Shown: positions 7,448-16,649, counted from the stretch's first letter. The stretch is DNA of 64,000 bases from an uncultured Lachnoclostridium sp. (GCA_902464595.1 CABQJX010000004.1:1-64000); one strand, 5' to 3'. A program made the numbers and translations. Notes: generated from the letters alone by a model not told the origin.

Positions 7448-9718
7448 CTAAAATCTGGTCTGGAAATGGCGTTCAAACCGCTCCTGGGCCTTTCTAAGCG
7501 CCTCCTCCGGCTCTGTTATGCCGCTGTAGGCGTTTTTTACTGCCATACCCAGGATACTCAAAAATCTTCTTTCGTCAAAGGCCAGCCCTGACTCTTTGGG
7601 AATCCTTTCCCCATGGGTCAGGGTAAAACATTCTCTGACCAGATCCAGCCAGGGAAAGCTCTGGATCACTTCATAATTTTCGTACGTCTTTCTGCAGGGC
7701 GATGTGCTTCCCAACAAAGCGGAGGCAGAAGACACCGGTTCACTGCATATCCATTTTATAAAAGAAAGGGCTTCCTCCGGCTGCTTAGAATACCGGAATA
7801 TCCCCAGGCTTCCCCCTCCGATCACCGGGTTATCCCCAGGAACCATGGTACAGCCGATCTTCCCTGCGATCTTAGAGGAAGGGCTCAGCAGATCGCCTGC
7901 ATAGTTGCTGTAGAGCAGAGACATGGCATAGTTCCCGTCGGCAAACCGGGCCGCTGTATTGGTCCACCAGCTGCAGTACTCCGGCGCAGTACATGGCTTT
8001 AAGGCTGTCATCTCCTTCAGCGCCAGAAGCGCTGTATCGGAATCCAGACGGATCCTCCTGTCTGTATCATAAAGATTTTCCTGATGGCTGAACAATCGGG
8101 CCAAATACTCAGAACCTGCCACGCCTGTAGACCCCAGGGTAATCGTGGCTCCATAATCTACCGGCGAGGAAGGATTGATCGTTTTCGTAAAAAAGGAGGC
8201 AATACGGTTAAATTCCTCGAATGTCTTTGGCGGAGCCAGCTCTTTTTTAAACTGCTCATAATACATGCGCCGCCATATAGGGCTTTCAAAAAGATCCTTT
8301 CTGTAATAAAGCATCTGAACGCTGGGCGTTGCTGGAAGGGTATAGATCTTTCCGTGAACCTTTGCATAATGCTCCAAAGTACCTTCTAAAAACTCCCCAA
8401 ATCCCTGACCGATCTGAGGGTCAATGTCCGACAGGGGAAGAAGAAGCTTTTGGGCAAACCAGGAAAGCCATGTCACATCCAGGCGAAGCACATCAAACTC
8501 AGAGGAAGGATCCATTGTATTAAATGCCTCATATATTTCCTCATAGGAATAAATACATATATTTACCTTTACCCCTGTCTTTTTTGTGTACAGCCTGGAG
8601 AAATTGCGCATAATATACGCCTCCGGGCTGTCCAGAGTGAGAACGTTAATGGGGCGAGGTTCCTTTGGTGCGGACAGGTTAAAATACCAGTCCCGAAAGC
8701 CTTCCCCTGCCAGGATCTGTTCTTTCTCCCTATCCTGTGTTTCCCGGATGCCCTGCCTTTCCCGGCCGTCCTGCGTTTCCCGGCTGTCCTCCCTTCTCTC
8801 CGCCAGTCCGATCAGATATTCTGCCGCCATTTTCCCTAACTTTCGATAATTCATTTCATACTTGATGAAGTCATGCTCCGGCATGGTAAAAAGGGGCGAT
8901 ACGGTAAACAGCTCCGGCCTCTTTCCCTGGTCATAAAAGGTAGCGCATACATCTTTAACACTCTCTGCAAATCCATAGTTTGAAATAAAAAAAGCTTGAG
9001 GGGCAGAACCGTTGACGATCTGCATCATATTCTGATAACGCCGGAAGCTGTCTGTCTGAATATGGATCACACGGCAGGAGCTGCCCTCCATGGCCCGGGA
9101 AAAGCCCTGATAGAAATCAGCCTCATTAGAAAACCTGAGATCCCCAGTCAGGAGGCATACCCTTTGATAGCCTCCTTTTTTTGCCTTCTCAGCCATGGAT
9201 TTTCCCGCTTCCCTATAATCAAAACCTATAAAATCCCCACCGGTTCCCATCTTCCGCTCCACAAATACCATGGAAGGAAGGGCCTCCTCCTGAAGGGAGG
9301 TTCCATTTCCATAAACCTGTTTCTCACAGGGAGTCCCGGCCACCGAGGAAATACAGGCGACGCCCTTTACTAAAAGAGGCCGTATCTCCGCCAGTGCTTC
9401 CTTCTCTCCAAAGGCTGTATTCTCATTTGTCATATAGCGGGTCACTGTATATCCCCGGTCCTGGGCATAACTTTTAAAGCTGAAATAAAAATCCTCATGC
9501 TGTCTGAACCGGGAATCCGGCATCACCACAGCCAAAGAATTGCTCACTCCGCGTCGAAGAAGGGCTGCCCTTTCATTGGGCACATACCCCAATTTCTTTG
9601 CCGCCAGCATCACTCTCTTGATCTTCTCGCTGCTTACATTCCCTTTTCCGTTGAGCACATTGGAAACCGTCCCCTGTGCAACTCCCGCTTCCTTCGCAAT
9701 ATCCTTTATTGTTACCAT
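7448..9718 (-). CDS. LacI-type regulator fused to a family-1 extracellular solute-binding domain
   Basis: A 756-residue two-part protein. Residues 1-50 are a LacI helix-turn-helix (VTIKDIAKEAGVAQGTVSNV) with hinge LGYVPNERAALL. Residues about 60-330 form a LacI/PBP1 ligand-binding domain (NSLAVVMPDS, FIGFDYREAG). A charged linker of three 6-residue repeats (DxRETQ-like, encoded at 8736-8789) leads to a complete ABC-type sugar-binding lobe pair (INVLTLDSPEAY, FDVLRLDVTWL, PATPSVQMLYYRKDLF). There is no signal peptide or membrane segment, so the binding domain should be cytoplasmic. AGGAG precedes the ATG at 9718. It is divergent from a sugar importer whose promoter carries a LacI-type dyad. 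Probably it senses two ligands, or one after import. Confidence 0.9.
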   Translation of the reverse strand: MVTIKDIAKEAGVAQGTVSNVLNGKGNVSSEKIKRVMLAAKKLGYVPNERAALLRRGVSNSLAVVMPDSRFRQHEDFYFSFKSYAQDRGYTVTRYMTNENTAFGEKEALAEIRPLLVKGVACISSVAGTPCEKQVYGNGTSLQEEALPSMVFVERKMGTGGDFIGFDYREAGKSMAEKAKKGGYQRVCLLTGDLRFSNEADFYQGFSRAMEGSSCRVIHIQTDSFRRYQNMMQIVNGSAPQAFFISNYGFAESVKDVCATFYDQGKRPELFTVSPLFTMPEHDFIKYEMNYRKLGKMAAEYLIGLAERREDSRETQDGRERQGIRETQDREKEQILAGEGFRDWYFNLSAPKEPRPINVLTLDSPEAYIMRNFSRLYTKKTGVKVNICIYSYEEIYEAFNTMDPSSEFDVLRLDVTWLSWFAQKLLLPLSDIDPQIGQGFGEFLEGTLEHYAKVHGKIYTLPATPSVQMLYYRKDLFESPIWRRMYYEQFKKELAPPKTFEEFNRIASFFTKTINPSSPVDYGATITLGSTGVAGSEYLARLFSHQENLYDTDRRIRLDSDTALLALKEMTALKPCTAPEYCSWWTNTAARFADGNYAMSLLYSNYAGDLLSPSSKIAGKIGCTMVPGDNPVIGGGSLGIFRYSKQPEEALSFIKWICSEPVSSASALLGSTSPCRKTYENYEVIQSFPWLDLVRECFTLTHGERIPKESGLAFDERRFLSILGMAVKNAYSGITEPEEALRKAQERFERHFQTRF
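8736..8789. repeat. 18-bp tandem repeat encoding a hexapeptide linker
   Basis: Three adjacent 18-base units beginning TGTGTTTCCC, TGCCTTTCCC and TGCGTTTCCC encode (on the minus strand) three hexapeptides of the type D/G-x-R-E-T/R-Q. They sit exactly between the LacI-like and solute-binding halves of the fusion protein. Confidence 0.8.
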
Positions 9719-9776
9719 AACACGCTCCTGTCTGTGGATCCCGCTCTGTATTCCTCTGCAAAATAACACTAATCTG

Positions 9777-9805
9777 ATTGTATCATACCTGAAAAAGAAT
9801 AACAA
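9777..9805 (-). promoter_or_regulatory. Promoter of the LacI/solute-binding fusion gene
   Basis: On the minus strand TTGTTA (9805-9800), 17 bases, TACAAT (9782-9777). Immediately upstream, 9805-9816 is an imperfect palindrome (ATCTCG, CGAAAT) with a central CGCG that could be an autoregulatory site. Confidence 0.45.
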
Positions 9806-9952
9806 TCTCGCGAAATCCTTGGACTTCCGTTCCTATCTATCTTTAAAACGTATCACTTTATATTTCCTTTTATGCTCTTTTTGTATTGTATATTTTTTAT
9901 AAGTTAATTGTAAAACATATGTATTTTTTATGTAAAACGCCCTTTATAATAA

Positions 9953-9981
9953 TTGACACGTTTCAATATGTTTGTTATAAT
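9953..9981 (+). promoter_or_regulatory. Consensus promoter with overlapping LacI-type operator, sugar ABC operon
   Basis: TTGACA (9953-9958), 17 bases, TATAAT (9976-9981) with an extended TGT: a near-perfect promoter. The 14 bases at 9953-9966, TTGACAC then GTTTCAA, form a dyad around a central CG with one mismatched pair, the typical form of LacI-family operators. It covers the -35, so repression by exclusion of polymerase is expected. The divergent LacI-type fusion protein is the obvious candidate. Confidence 0.7.
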
Positions 9982-10025
9982 GGCCTCAACAGGTACATGT
10001 GAACCACACATAAAGGAGGAGACTA

Positions 10026-11414
10026 ATGAAAAAAAGAGTTTTAGTTGCAGCAGCTGCAGGGCTGATAGCATCCGTTCTTTCCCTGAGCGGCTGCGGAAAC
10101 AGCAAGGACGCAGGCCAGTCCCAGGCAGCAGAGGGGACAGCCGCCACTTCCCAGGAAGCCGGTTCTTCTGACGATAAGGGCGGCAGCGAGGCTTCCGGTG
10201 ACGCCCTTCATCTGACCTTTTACTATCCGGTCAACGTAGGCGGATCCGCAGCAAAGCTGATCGAGCAGATCTGCGCAGACTTCAACGCAGAAAATCCTGA
10301 CATCGTTGTAGAGCCGGTATACACCGGAAACTACGACGACACTGTGACAAAGATCCAGACTGCCATGCAGGGAGGCACACCTCCTGATGTCTTTGTAAGC
10401 CTGGCAACCCAGCGCTTTACTATGGCTTCCACAGGCATGGCCATGCCTTTAGATGAACTGATCGCCGCAGACGGTGAGGAGGGAAAAGCCTATATCGATG
10501 ATTTCCTGGAGGGCTTTATGGAAGATTCCTATGTGGACGGACAGATTTATTCCATCCCCTTCCAGAGAAGCACCATGGTTCTGTTCTACAACAAAGAAGC
10601 GTTTAAAGAAGTTGGATTGGATCCTGAAAAAGCGCCTGCCACCTGGGAGGAGGTAGTTGAGTACGGCCAGAAGCTGACCAACGAAAACCGCTACGGCGTA
10701 GGCCTTGCATTAAATTCCGGTTCCGCCCAGTGGGCCTTCACCGGCTTCTGTCTCCAGAACAGCGCCAACGGGGAGAACCTGATGACAGAGGACGGCAAGC
10801 AGGTTCTGTTCGATACCCCTGAAAATGTAGAAGCACTTCAGTTCTGGCTGGATCTCCAGAACAAGTACAAGATCATGGCTCCCGGAATCGTTCAGTGGAC
10901 CGATCTTCCCACCCAGTTCCTGGCCGGAGAAGTGGCTATGATCTATCACACCACAGGAAATATGGCAAATATTAACGAGAATGCAGACTTTGAGTTTGGA
11001 ACCGCATTCCTTCCAGGACATAAGAGAGTGGCTGCTCCTACCGGAGGAGGCAACTTCTATATCTCCAGCGGACTTTCCGAAGACCGGGTTCAGGCTGCAT
11101 GGAAATTTATCAAATTTGCAACAGAGACAGAGCGCGCAGCCCAGTGGTCTTTAGACACCGGATATGTGGCTACCAGGACATCCTGCTTTGAAACCGATCT
11201 TATGAAAAATTATTATGAGGAGCTTCCACAGGCCAAGGTTGCCTATGAGCAGATCCCAATGTCCAAACCTGAGCTTACCACTTACAACGCAGCAGAAATC
11301 TGGAGAGTGTTAAATGATAATATCCAGTCCGCCGTTGTAGGAGACGCCACTCCTGAGGAAGCATTGAAAAATGCTCAGGAACAGGCCACGGAAATCCTTG
11401 CAGAATATCAATAA
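10026..11414 (+). CDS. Sugar-binding lipoprotein of a CUT1 ABC importer
   Basis: A 462-residue extracellular receptor of solute-binding family 1. The signal peptide ends in lipobox LSGC (Cys about 23), followed by a Ser/Ala/Gly-rich tether to about residue 58. The mature domain contains NPDIVVEPVYTGNYDDTVTK and GTPPDVFVSL, as in glycerol-3-phosphate or oligosaccharide-binding proteins of the UgpB/MalE group. AAAGGAGG precedes the ATG. It is the first gene of an operon with two permeases and a metallo-hydrolase. Substrate unknown; a glycan oligomer is plausible. Confidence 0.9.
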   Translation: MKKRVLVAAAAGLIASVLSLSGCGNSKDAGQSQAAEGTAATSQEAGSSDDKGGSEASGDALHLTFYYPVNVGGSAAKLIEQICADFNAENPDIVVEPVYTGNYDDTVTKIQTAMQGGTPPDVFVSLATQRFTMASTGMAMPLDELIAADGEEGKAYIDDFLEGFMEDSYVDGQIYSIPFQRSTMVLFYNKEAFKEVGLDPEKAPATWEEVVEYGQKLTNENRYGVGLALNSGSAQWAFTGFCLQNSANGENLMTEDGKQVLFDTPENVEALQFWLDLQNKYKIMAPGIVQWTDLPTQFLAGEVAMIYHTTGNMANINENADFEFGTAFLPGHKRVAAPTGGGNFYISSGLSEDRVQAAWKFIKFATETERAAQWSLDTGYVATRTSCFETDLMKNYYEELPQAKVAYEQIPMSKPELTTYNAAEIWRVLNDNIQSAVVGDATPEEALKNAQEQATEILAEYQ

Positions 11415-11456
11415 ACCATTCTCACACTGATAACTAAAAGTTAAGGAAACCATTTC

Positions 11457-11511
11457 GGAGCGTGTTTCATTGCCTGCCTGCTGTCAGCAGAAACGGCCTG
11501 GGACACGCTCC
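11457..11511 (+). promoter_or_regulatory. Intercistronic hairpin between receptor and permease genes
   Basis: GGAGCGTGT (11457-11465) and ACACGCTCC (11503-11511) form a perfect 9-bp stem closing a 37-base loop. There is no T-tract. In such operons a stem after the binding-protein gene often stabilises its mRNA and lowers permease expression; that role is inferred here. Confidence 0.5.
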
Positions 11512-11555
11512 CTCCCAGTCTTGGGATCCAAACCACCAAACAGAGGGCTTTGAAT

Positions 11556-12452
11556 ATGAAAACCTACACAAAAAAACAGAGGGATCGGAGAAAAAATCTG
11601 ATGGCATGGCTTCTTGTTGCGCCGTCTTTGATCTTCATGGTGATCTTTACCGTATACCCTATTTTCAGAAGTATCTACCTGAGTCTGACGAAATACAAGC
11701 TGGGCATGAAAGCCCCGGAGTGGATCGGGCTTCAAAACTATATCAATCTGGCCGGTTCTTCCCTGTTCTGGAAGGTCATGGGAAATACCCTGTATTTTGC
11801 CTTTATCACCATCATACCCAGTATGGCCGCCGGCCTTTTCCTGGCAGTCATCGTCAACCGGAAAAGCAGGGCTACCGGCTTTGTCCGCACCTCCTATTTT
11901 TATCCGGTCATTATGCCCATGATCGCTATTGCCAGTATTTGGATGTTCATTTATATGGCCAAGAACGGCCTCTTTGACCAGCTCTTAGTAAGCCTGGGAA
12001 TGAAGCCCATGAACGTGCTCTCCAGCAAAAAAACAGTTCTTCCTGCTATGGCTTTTATGTATGTTTGGAAAGAAGCAGGCTATCTGATGGTATTTTTCCT
12101 GTCAGGTATCCAGAGCATTTCTGAGGAAGTAAACGAGGCGGCCAGGATCGATGGGGCCGGGCCCTGGACGATCTTCCGAAAGATCACCCTTCCTCTTTTA
12201 GCTCCCACCTTTCTTTTTGTGTCCACCATCGCCCTGACCAACAGCTTTAAGCTGGTGGATCATGTGGTGATCATGACCGAGGGAGCTCCCAACAATGCTT
12301 CCACCCTGCTTCTGTACTATATTTATCAACAGGGCTTTACCAATTTCAACTATGGGCTCTCCTCTGCTCTCACAGTGGTAATGCTGGTTCTGCTGATGAT
12401 CGTGGCCCTGCCCCGCTTCCTGAGCCAGGACAAGAAGATCCATTACAATTAA
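11556..12452 (+). CDS. CUT1 ABC sugar transporter permease (MalF/UgpA type)
   Basis: A 298-residue membrane protein with about six transmembrane segments, starting LMAWLLVAPSLIFMVIFTVY. The cytoplasmic EAA loop reads EEVNEAARIDGAGPWTIFRK. A TTG at 11550 is in frame, but the ATG at 11556 has AGAGGG at a proper distance and is preferred. It pairs with the next gene to form the translocation pore. No ATPase gene is in this operon. Confidence 0.9.
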   Translation: MKTYTKKQRDRRKNLMAWLLVAPSLIFMVIFTVYPIFRSIYLSLTKYKLGMKAPEWIGLQNYINLAGSSLFWKVMGNTLYFAFITIIPSMAAGLFLAVIVNRKSRATGFVRTSYFYPVIMPMIAIASIWMFIYMAKNGLFDQLLVSLGMKPMNVLSSKKTVLPAMAFMYVWKEAGYLMVFFLSGIQSISEEVNEAARIDGAGPWTIFRKITLPLLAPTFLFVSTIALTNSFKLVDHVVIMTEGAPNNASTLLLYYIYQQGFTNFNYGLSSALTVVMLVLLMIVALPRFLSQDKKIHYN

Positions 12453-12467
12453 AGGAGGAGGATTATC

Positions 12468-13289
12468 ATGAAAAAGAAAACGCTTACTCGCTGGGGCATC
12501 ACCTTATTTGCCGTTATTCTCGCATTATTATGGCTGATCCCTCTGATCTGGATGATTGGGACTGCATTTTCTGTTCCCTCCTTCCATATGACTCTGTTTC
12601 CCACCACACCCTTTACCCTGGATAATCTGCATTATGTGTGGAATGCCATTCCCTTTGCCACCTACTACTTAAATACCCTGACCCTGGTGGTATGTACCTT
12701 CGCTGTCCAGTTTGTCACCTCCACCCTGGCAGCCTACGCCCTGGGAGTTATGGATTTTAAGGGATCCGCCCTGATCTTTGCAGTTATTTTCATGCAGATC
12801 ATCATTCCCAACGACGTTCTGATCACACCTAATTTCATGACTCTCTCTGAGTTAAAGATGGTTGATACAAAAATCGGCATGATGCTTCCCTTCTACGGAA
12901 GCGCCCTGGCTATTTTCCTGCTACGCCAGCATTTTAAATCCATTCCAAGAGCCCTGGCAGAGGCGGCCAAGATTGACGGAGCCAGCACCTGGCAGACGAT
13001 CTGGAGAGTGTACATGCCCTGCGCAAAGCCTGCATACCTCTCCTTTGCCGTTATCTCTGTGAGCTACCACTGGAACAATTACCTGTGGCCGCTGATCGTA
13101 ACCAATTCCCCTGAGAACCGGACCCTTACGGTAGGCCTGGCTATTTTCGCAAAATCAAAAGAGGCTAATATGCAGTGGGCCAATGTATGCGCAGCTGCCT
13201 TCATCATTATCATACCTCTGCTCCTGGCATTCTTCTTTGCCCAAAAGCAGTTTATGAGCAGCTTTGTAAGCGCTGGGATCAAAGAATAA
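12468..13289 (+). CDS. CUT1 ABC sugar transporter permease (MalG/UgpE type)
   Basis: The second permease, 273 residues and about six membrane segments, with EAA loop ALAEAAKIDGASTWQTIWRV and the usual C-terminal SFVSAGIKE. AAAGGAGGAG lies just before the ATG, 15 bases after the previous gene. Works with the preceding permease and the lipoprotein at 10026. Energy must come from a shared ATPase (MsmK/UgpC-like) elsewhere. Confidence 0.92.
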   Translation: MKKKTLTRWGITLFAVILALLWLIPLIWMIGTAFSVPSFHMTLFPTTPFTLDNLHYVWNAIPFATYYLNTLTLVVCTFAVQFVTSTLAAYALGVMDFKGSALIFAVIFMQIIIPNDVLITPNFMTLSELKMVDTKIGMMLPFYGSALAIFLLRQHFKSIPRALAEAAKIDGASTWQTIWRVYMPCAKPAYLSFAVISVSYHWNNYLWPLIVTNSPENRTLTVGLAIFAKSKEANMQWANVCAAAFIIIIPLLLAFFFAQKQFMSSFVSAGIKE

Positions 13290-13301
13290 AGGAGGGCTCA
13301 T

Positions 13302-13991
13302 ATGAACCTGAGTATGAACTTAAACTTTCTGGGAAAAGGTTCTGCCTTTTACCCCTTATACGGCAACACAGGCGCTTACATGCGCTTTAACGACCAGCTG
13401 TATCTCTTAGACTGCGGAGAAACGGCCTTTGATACTCTGTACCGCAGGGAGGATCTAGACACCATCTCCCATATCTATGTGCTTCTGACCCATCTCCACG
13501 CAGATCACGTGGGAAGCCTGGGAACTCTGATCTCCTACTACTATTGCCTCCATGGCATCCAGGTGACAGTTATTCATCCAGAGCCTACGATTATCCAACT
13601 TCTCACCCTGGAGGGGATCACGCCCAAGGGATACCATTATCTCCAAACGCTCCCTGAAAACAAGGCCGGGATCACAGCGGTTCCCATTCCTGTGAAACAC
13701 GCAGAAGATATGAAATGCTACGGATATATCCTCTCTGACGGCCGAGAGTGCATATACTATAGCGGAGACGCAGCAGAGGTTCCTGAGTCTGTACGGGCAG
13801 ACTTCCTAGGGGGTATGATTTCCCGTCTTTATCAGGATACCTCCACCCACCCATCTGACTCCCACTGTTTTTATGAAAAGCTGGAGCAATGGTTTCCAGA
13901 AGAAGTGCGGCACAGGATCTACTGTATGCATTTAGACAGCCCCTGTGAGCCCCTTCTGCGCTCCAAAGGATTTCGTATTGTTGATGTTTAA
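13302..13991 (+). CDS. Metallo-beta-lactamase-fold hydrolase
   Basis: A 229-residue protein with the signature THLHADH (63-69), preceded by LLDCGE and followed by a later His and the YYSGDA strand, as in RNase Z/phosphodiesterase-like MBL proteins. It lies 12 bases after the sugar permease with AAAGGAGGG in front, so it is the fourth gene of that operon. This operon position suggests a role with the imported compound, perhaps a phosphoester or lactone hydrolysis, but the substrate cannot be deduced. Confidence 0.82.
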   Translation: MNLSMNLNFLGKGSAFYPLYGNTGAYMRFNDQLYLLDCGETAFDTLYRREDLDTISHIYVLLTHLHADHVGSLGTLISYYYCLHGIQVTVIHPEPTIIQLLTLEGITPKGYHYLQTLPENKAGITAVPIPVKHAEDMKCYGYILSDGRECIYYSGDAAEVPESVRADFLGGMISRLYQDTSTHPSDSHCFYEKLEQWFPEEVRHRIYCMHLDSPCEPLLRSKGFRIVDV

Positions 13992-14011
13992 CCTCAAAGG
14001 AGGCCTTGCTT

Positions 14012-14686
14012 ATGGAGTTTCCTTTCCCTCTTCTCCCAAGGGATCCCTTCCATCTGGAGCTTATGCTCCGCATCATTTTATCCTGCCTGATCGGCTATAT
14101 CATTGGCTATGAGCGTAAAAGCCGGGATAAGAGCGCCGGGATGCGCACCCATGCCATTGTAGGGCTGGGGGCAGCCCTTATGATGATCGTGTCCAAATAT
14201 GGCTTCATGGATATGCCGGATCATGATGCTTCCCGGGTTGCCTCCCAGATCGTATCAGGGGTAGGGTTTCTGGGGGCAGGCATTATCTTTGTAAAGAACA
14301 ATATCGTCAGCGGACTGACCACTGCCGCCGGGATCTGGGCCACCGCAGGAGTTGGCATGGCAATTGGGGCAGGATCCTATTTTATCGGCATATGGACCGG
14401 GTTTCTCCTTGTATTGATCCAGATCCTCCTGCACAAGATCCCGTTTCTCTCCTCCGAACCTACCAGGGGATATATGAAGCTGACTACAGATGACTTTGAG
14501 GGGATCATGTCAGAATTACAGGATCTTTTTATAAAAGAAAAGATCAAAATGGTGAATTTTAAAATCAACAAATCAAAAGCTGATACAAAGATTGAATTAG
14601 ACTTACTGTATCCGGCACGTTACGAAAAGAACAAGCTTCTTCTGAGGCTCTCAGCGGACTCCCGCATCCACGGGATCGCAGGGTAA
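14012..14686 (+). CDS. MgtC/SapB-family membrane protein
   Basis: A 224-residue protein with an N-terminal block of about five membrane segments. MLRIILSCLIGYIIGYERK and GMRTHAIVGLGAALMMIVS are the conserved MgtC entry region, and FLGAGIIFVKNN follows. Residues about 145-224 form a soluble C-terminal domain. The ATG at 14012 has AAAGGAGG upstream; a TTG at 14006 is in frame but too close to it. MgtC proteins are linked to magnesium homeostasis and ATP synthase control. It lies 20 bases after the MBL gene, and the terminator follows. Confidence 0.85.
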   Translation: MEFPFPLLPRDPFHLELMLRIILSCLIGYIIGYERKSRDKSAGMRTHAIVGLGAALMMIVSKYGFMDMPDHDASRVASQIVSGVGFLGAGIIFVKNNIVSGLTTAAGIWATAGVGMAIGAGSYFIGIWTGFLLVLIQILLHKIPFLSSEPTRGYMKLTTDDFEGIMSELQDLFIKEKIKMVNFKINKSKADTKIELDLLYPARYEKNKLLLRLSADSRIHGIAG

Positions 14687-14696
14687 GAAGATAGGA

Positions 14697-14747
14697 GAGA
14701 CAAAAAAGGAACCGCTCCCCTCTGGAAGGCGGTTCCTTTTTTGTCTC
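14697..14747. terminator. Bidirectional terminator between mgtC-like gene and aspS
   Basis: AGACAAAAAAGGAACCGC pairs with GCGGTTCCTTTTTTGTCT around a 13-base loop. Both strands end in a T-run, so it can stop transcripts from both sides; aspS converges from the right. Confidence 0.9.
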
Positions 14748-14817
14748 TTATCTACTATCTGTCAGGCTGTTTCCAGCCCTATTCTGTTATTGGATTATTT
14801 AAATAAGCTGTGGACGA

Positions 14818-16629
14818 TCATTCCTCGTCCTTTTTGTCCTTTTCTTCCTCTTCAGATACCTCAATTCCCAGTTCCTCAAGCTGCTTTTCGTCTACTGGTG
14901 AGGGGGCCTCGGTCATCAGACAGGAGGCATCCTTTACCTTGGGGAATGCGATCACGTCGCGGATGCTGTCCGCTCCTACCATGAGCATAACCACCCGGTC
15001 CAGTCCATAGGCCAACCCTGCATGAGGCGGAACGCCGTACTTGAATGCCTCCAGCAGGAAGCCGAACTGCTCTTTCGCCCGCTCCGGGGTAAAGCCCAAA
15101 ACCTCAAACATCTTGGACTGAATATCCCCCTGATGGATACGGACAGAGCCGCCGCCCATCTCCACGCCGTTTAATACAATGTCATATGCCTTTGCACGCA
15201 CACGGCCCGGATCTGTGTCAATATACTGGAGATCCTCGTCCATAGGCATGGTAAATGGATGATGCATGGCTACATAGCGGTCTTCTTCCTCAGAATACTC
15301 AAGAAGGGGGAACTCAGTCACCCACAGGAACTTGAAATCATCCTTCTTTAACAGGTCTAACTGTCTTGCCAGCTCCAGACGCAGGTTGCCCAGCACGTCG
15401 AATACCACCTTATCCCGATCGGCGGCAAATAACAGCAGATCTCCTGGCTTTCCTTCCATGGCCTCCACCAGGGCAGCCATCTCCTCCTCCTTCATAAACT
15501 TAGCGAAGGAAGACTTTAAGGAGCCGTCCTCATTTACAGCCACATAGGCCAGTCCCTTTGCCCCAAAGCCCTTTGCATACTCTACCAGGGCGTCGATCTT
15601 CTTTCTGGGCATATGTCCCTGTCCCTGGGCATTGATGCCGCGGACAGAGCCGCCGTTCTCCAGCGCGCCCTTAAAGACAGCAAACTCACAGCCCTTAACC
15701 ACCTCAGACACGTTTTTAAGCTCCATTCCGAAGCGCAGATCCGGTTTGTCGGAACCGAAGCGGTCCATAGCCTCTCTCCAGGTCATGCGCTGGATCGGAA
15801 GCTGGAGATCATAGTTGCAGATCTCTTTGAACAGCTTCTTTAAAAGGCGCTCGTTCACGTCAAGAACATCGTCCACATCCACAAAGGACAGCTCCATATC
15901 GATCTGGGTAAATTCCGGCTGGCGGTCTGCACGAAGATCCTCATCCCGGTAGCAGCGGGCCAGCTGGAAATAGCGGTCATAACCAGAGCACATTAACAGC
16001 TGCTTAAACAGCTGGGGAGACTGGGGCAGGGCATAGAAGGAACCGGGATGAACACGGCTTGGAACAAGATAGTCCCTGGCTCCCTCCGGGGTGCTCTTGA
16101 TCAAGGTAGGTGTCTCGATCTCCAAGAATCCCTCCTCTGCTAAAAATGCCCTTGTAAGGGTAGCCACGCGGCTTCGGATCATAAGATTTCTCTGGATATC
16201 CGGTCTTCTCAGATCCAGGAAACGGTATTTTAACCGCAGTTCTTCCTTTGTCTTGCTGTTCTCCTCGATGGGGAAGGGAGGAGTCTCAGACTCAGACAGG
16301 ATCCGCATGGAGTTAGCGCGGATCTCGATGGCTCCTGTAGCCAGGTTTGTGTTGACTGCGCCGGAACGTGCCTCTACCTTTCCGGTAACGGCGATAACAA
16401 ACTCGCTTCTCAATTTCTCCGCCTTAGCGAAATTCTCTGCTCCGCAGTCGTGCTCCTCAAATATGATCTGGAGGATTCCGGAACGGTCTCTCAGATCCAC
16501 AAAGATGATCCCGCCCTTATTTCTGCTTTTCTGAACCCATCCCATAACGGTCACTTCCTGACCGATGTGGGCAGTGGTCACTTCTGTACATCTATGGGTA
16601 CGCTTTAACCCAACCATTGATTCTGCCAT
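14818..16629 (-). CDS. aspS: Aspartyl-tRNA synthetase
   Basis: A 603-residue class II synthetase charging tRNA-Asp. Order: N-terminal OB anticodon-binding fold (about 20-110, GWVQKSRNKGGIIFVDLRDR), catalytic motif 2 region (FQLARCYRDEDLRADRQPEF), a bacterial GAD insertion (about 300-410) and motif 3 (GLAYGLDRVVMLM). QSPQLFKQLLM and the GVEMGGGSVRIH segment are typical. The tail is very acidic. AAGGAG precedes the ATG. It is the last gene of the apt-relA-hemZ-hisS-aspS series and lies 20 bases after hisS. Confidence 0.97.
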   Translation of the reverse strand: MAESMVGLKRTHRCTEVTTAHIGQEVTVMGWVQKSRNKGGIIFVDLRDRSGILQIIFEEHDCGAENFAKAEKLRSEFVIAVTGKVEARSGAVNTNLATGAIEIRANSMRILSESETPPFPIEENSKTKEELRLKYRFLDLRRPDIQRNLMIRSRVATLTRAFLAEEGFLEIETPTLIKSTPEGARDYLVPSRVHPGSFYALPQSPQLFKQLLMCSGYDRYFQLARCYRDEDLRADRQPEFTQIDMELSFVDVDDVLDVNERLLKKLFKEICNYDLQLPIQRMTWREAMDRFGSDKPDLRFGMELKNVSEVVKGCEFAVFKGALENGGSVRGINAQGQGHMPRKKIDALVEYAKGFGAKGLAYVAVNEDGSLKSSFAKFMKEEEMAALVEAMEGKPGDLLLFAADRDKVVFDVLGNLRLELARQLDLLKKDDFKFLWVTEFPLLEYSEEEDRYVAMHHPFTMPMDEDLQYIDTDPGRVRAKAYDIVLNGVEMGGGSVRIHQGDIQSKMFEVLGFTPERAKEQFGFLLEAFKYGVPPHAGLAYGLDRVVMLMVGADSIRDVIAFPKVKDASCLMTEAPSPVDEKQLEELGIEVSEEEEKDKKDEE

Positions 16630-16649
16630 TGTTTTATCTCCTTTTCCGC

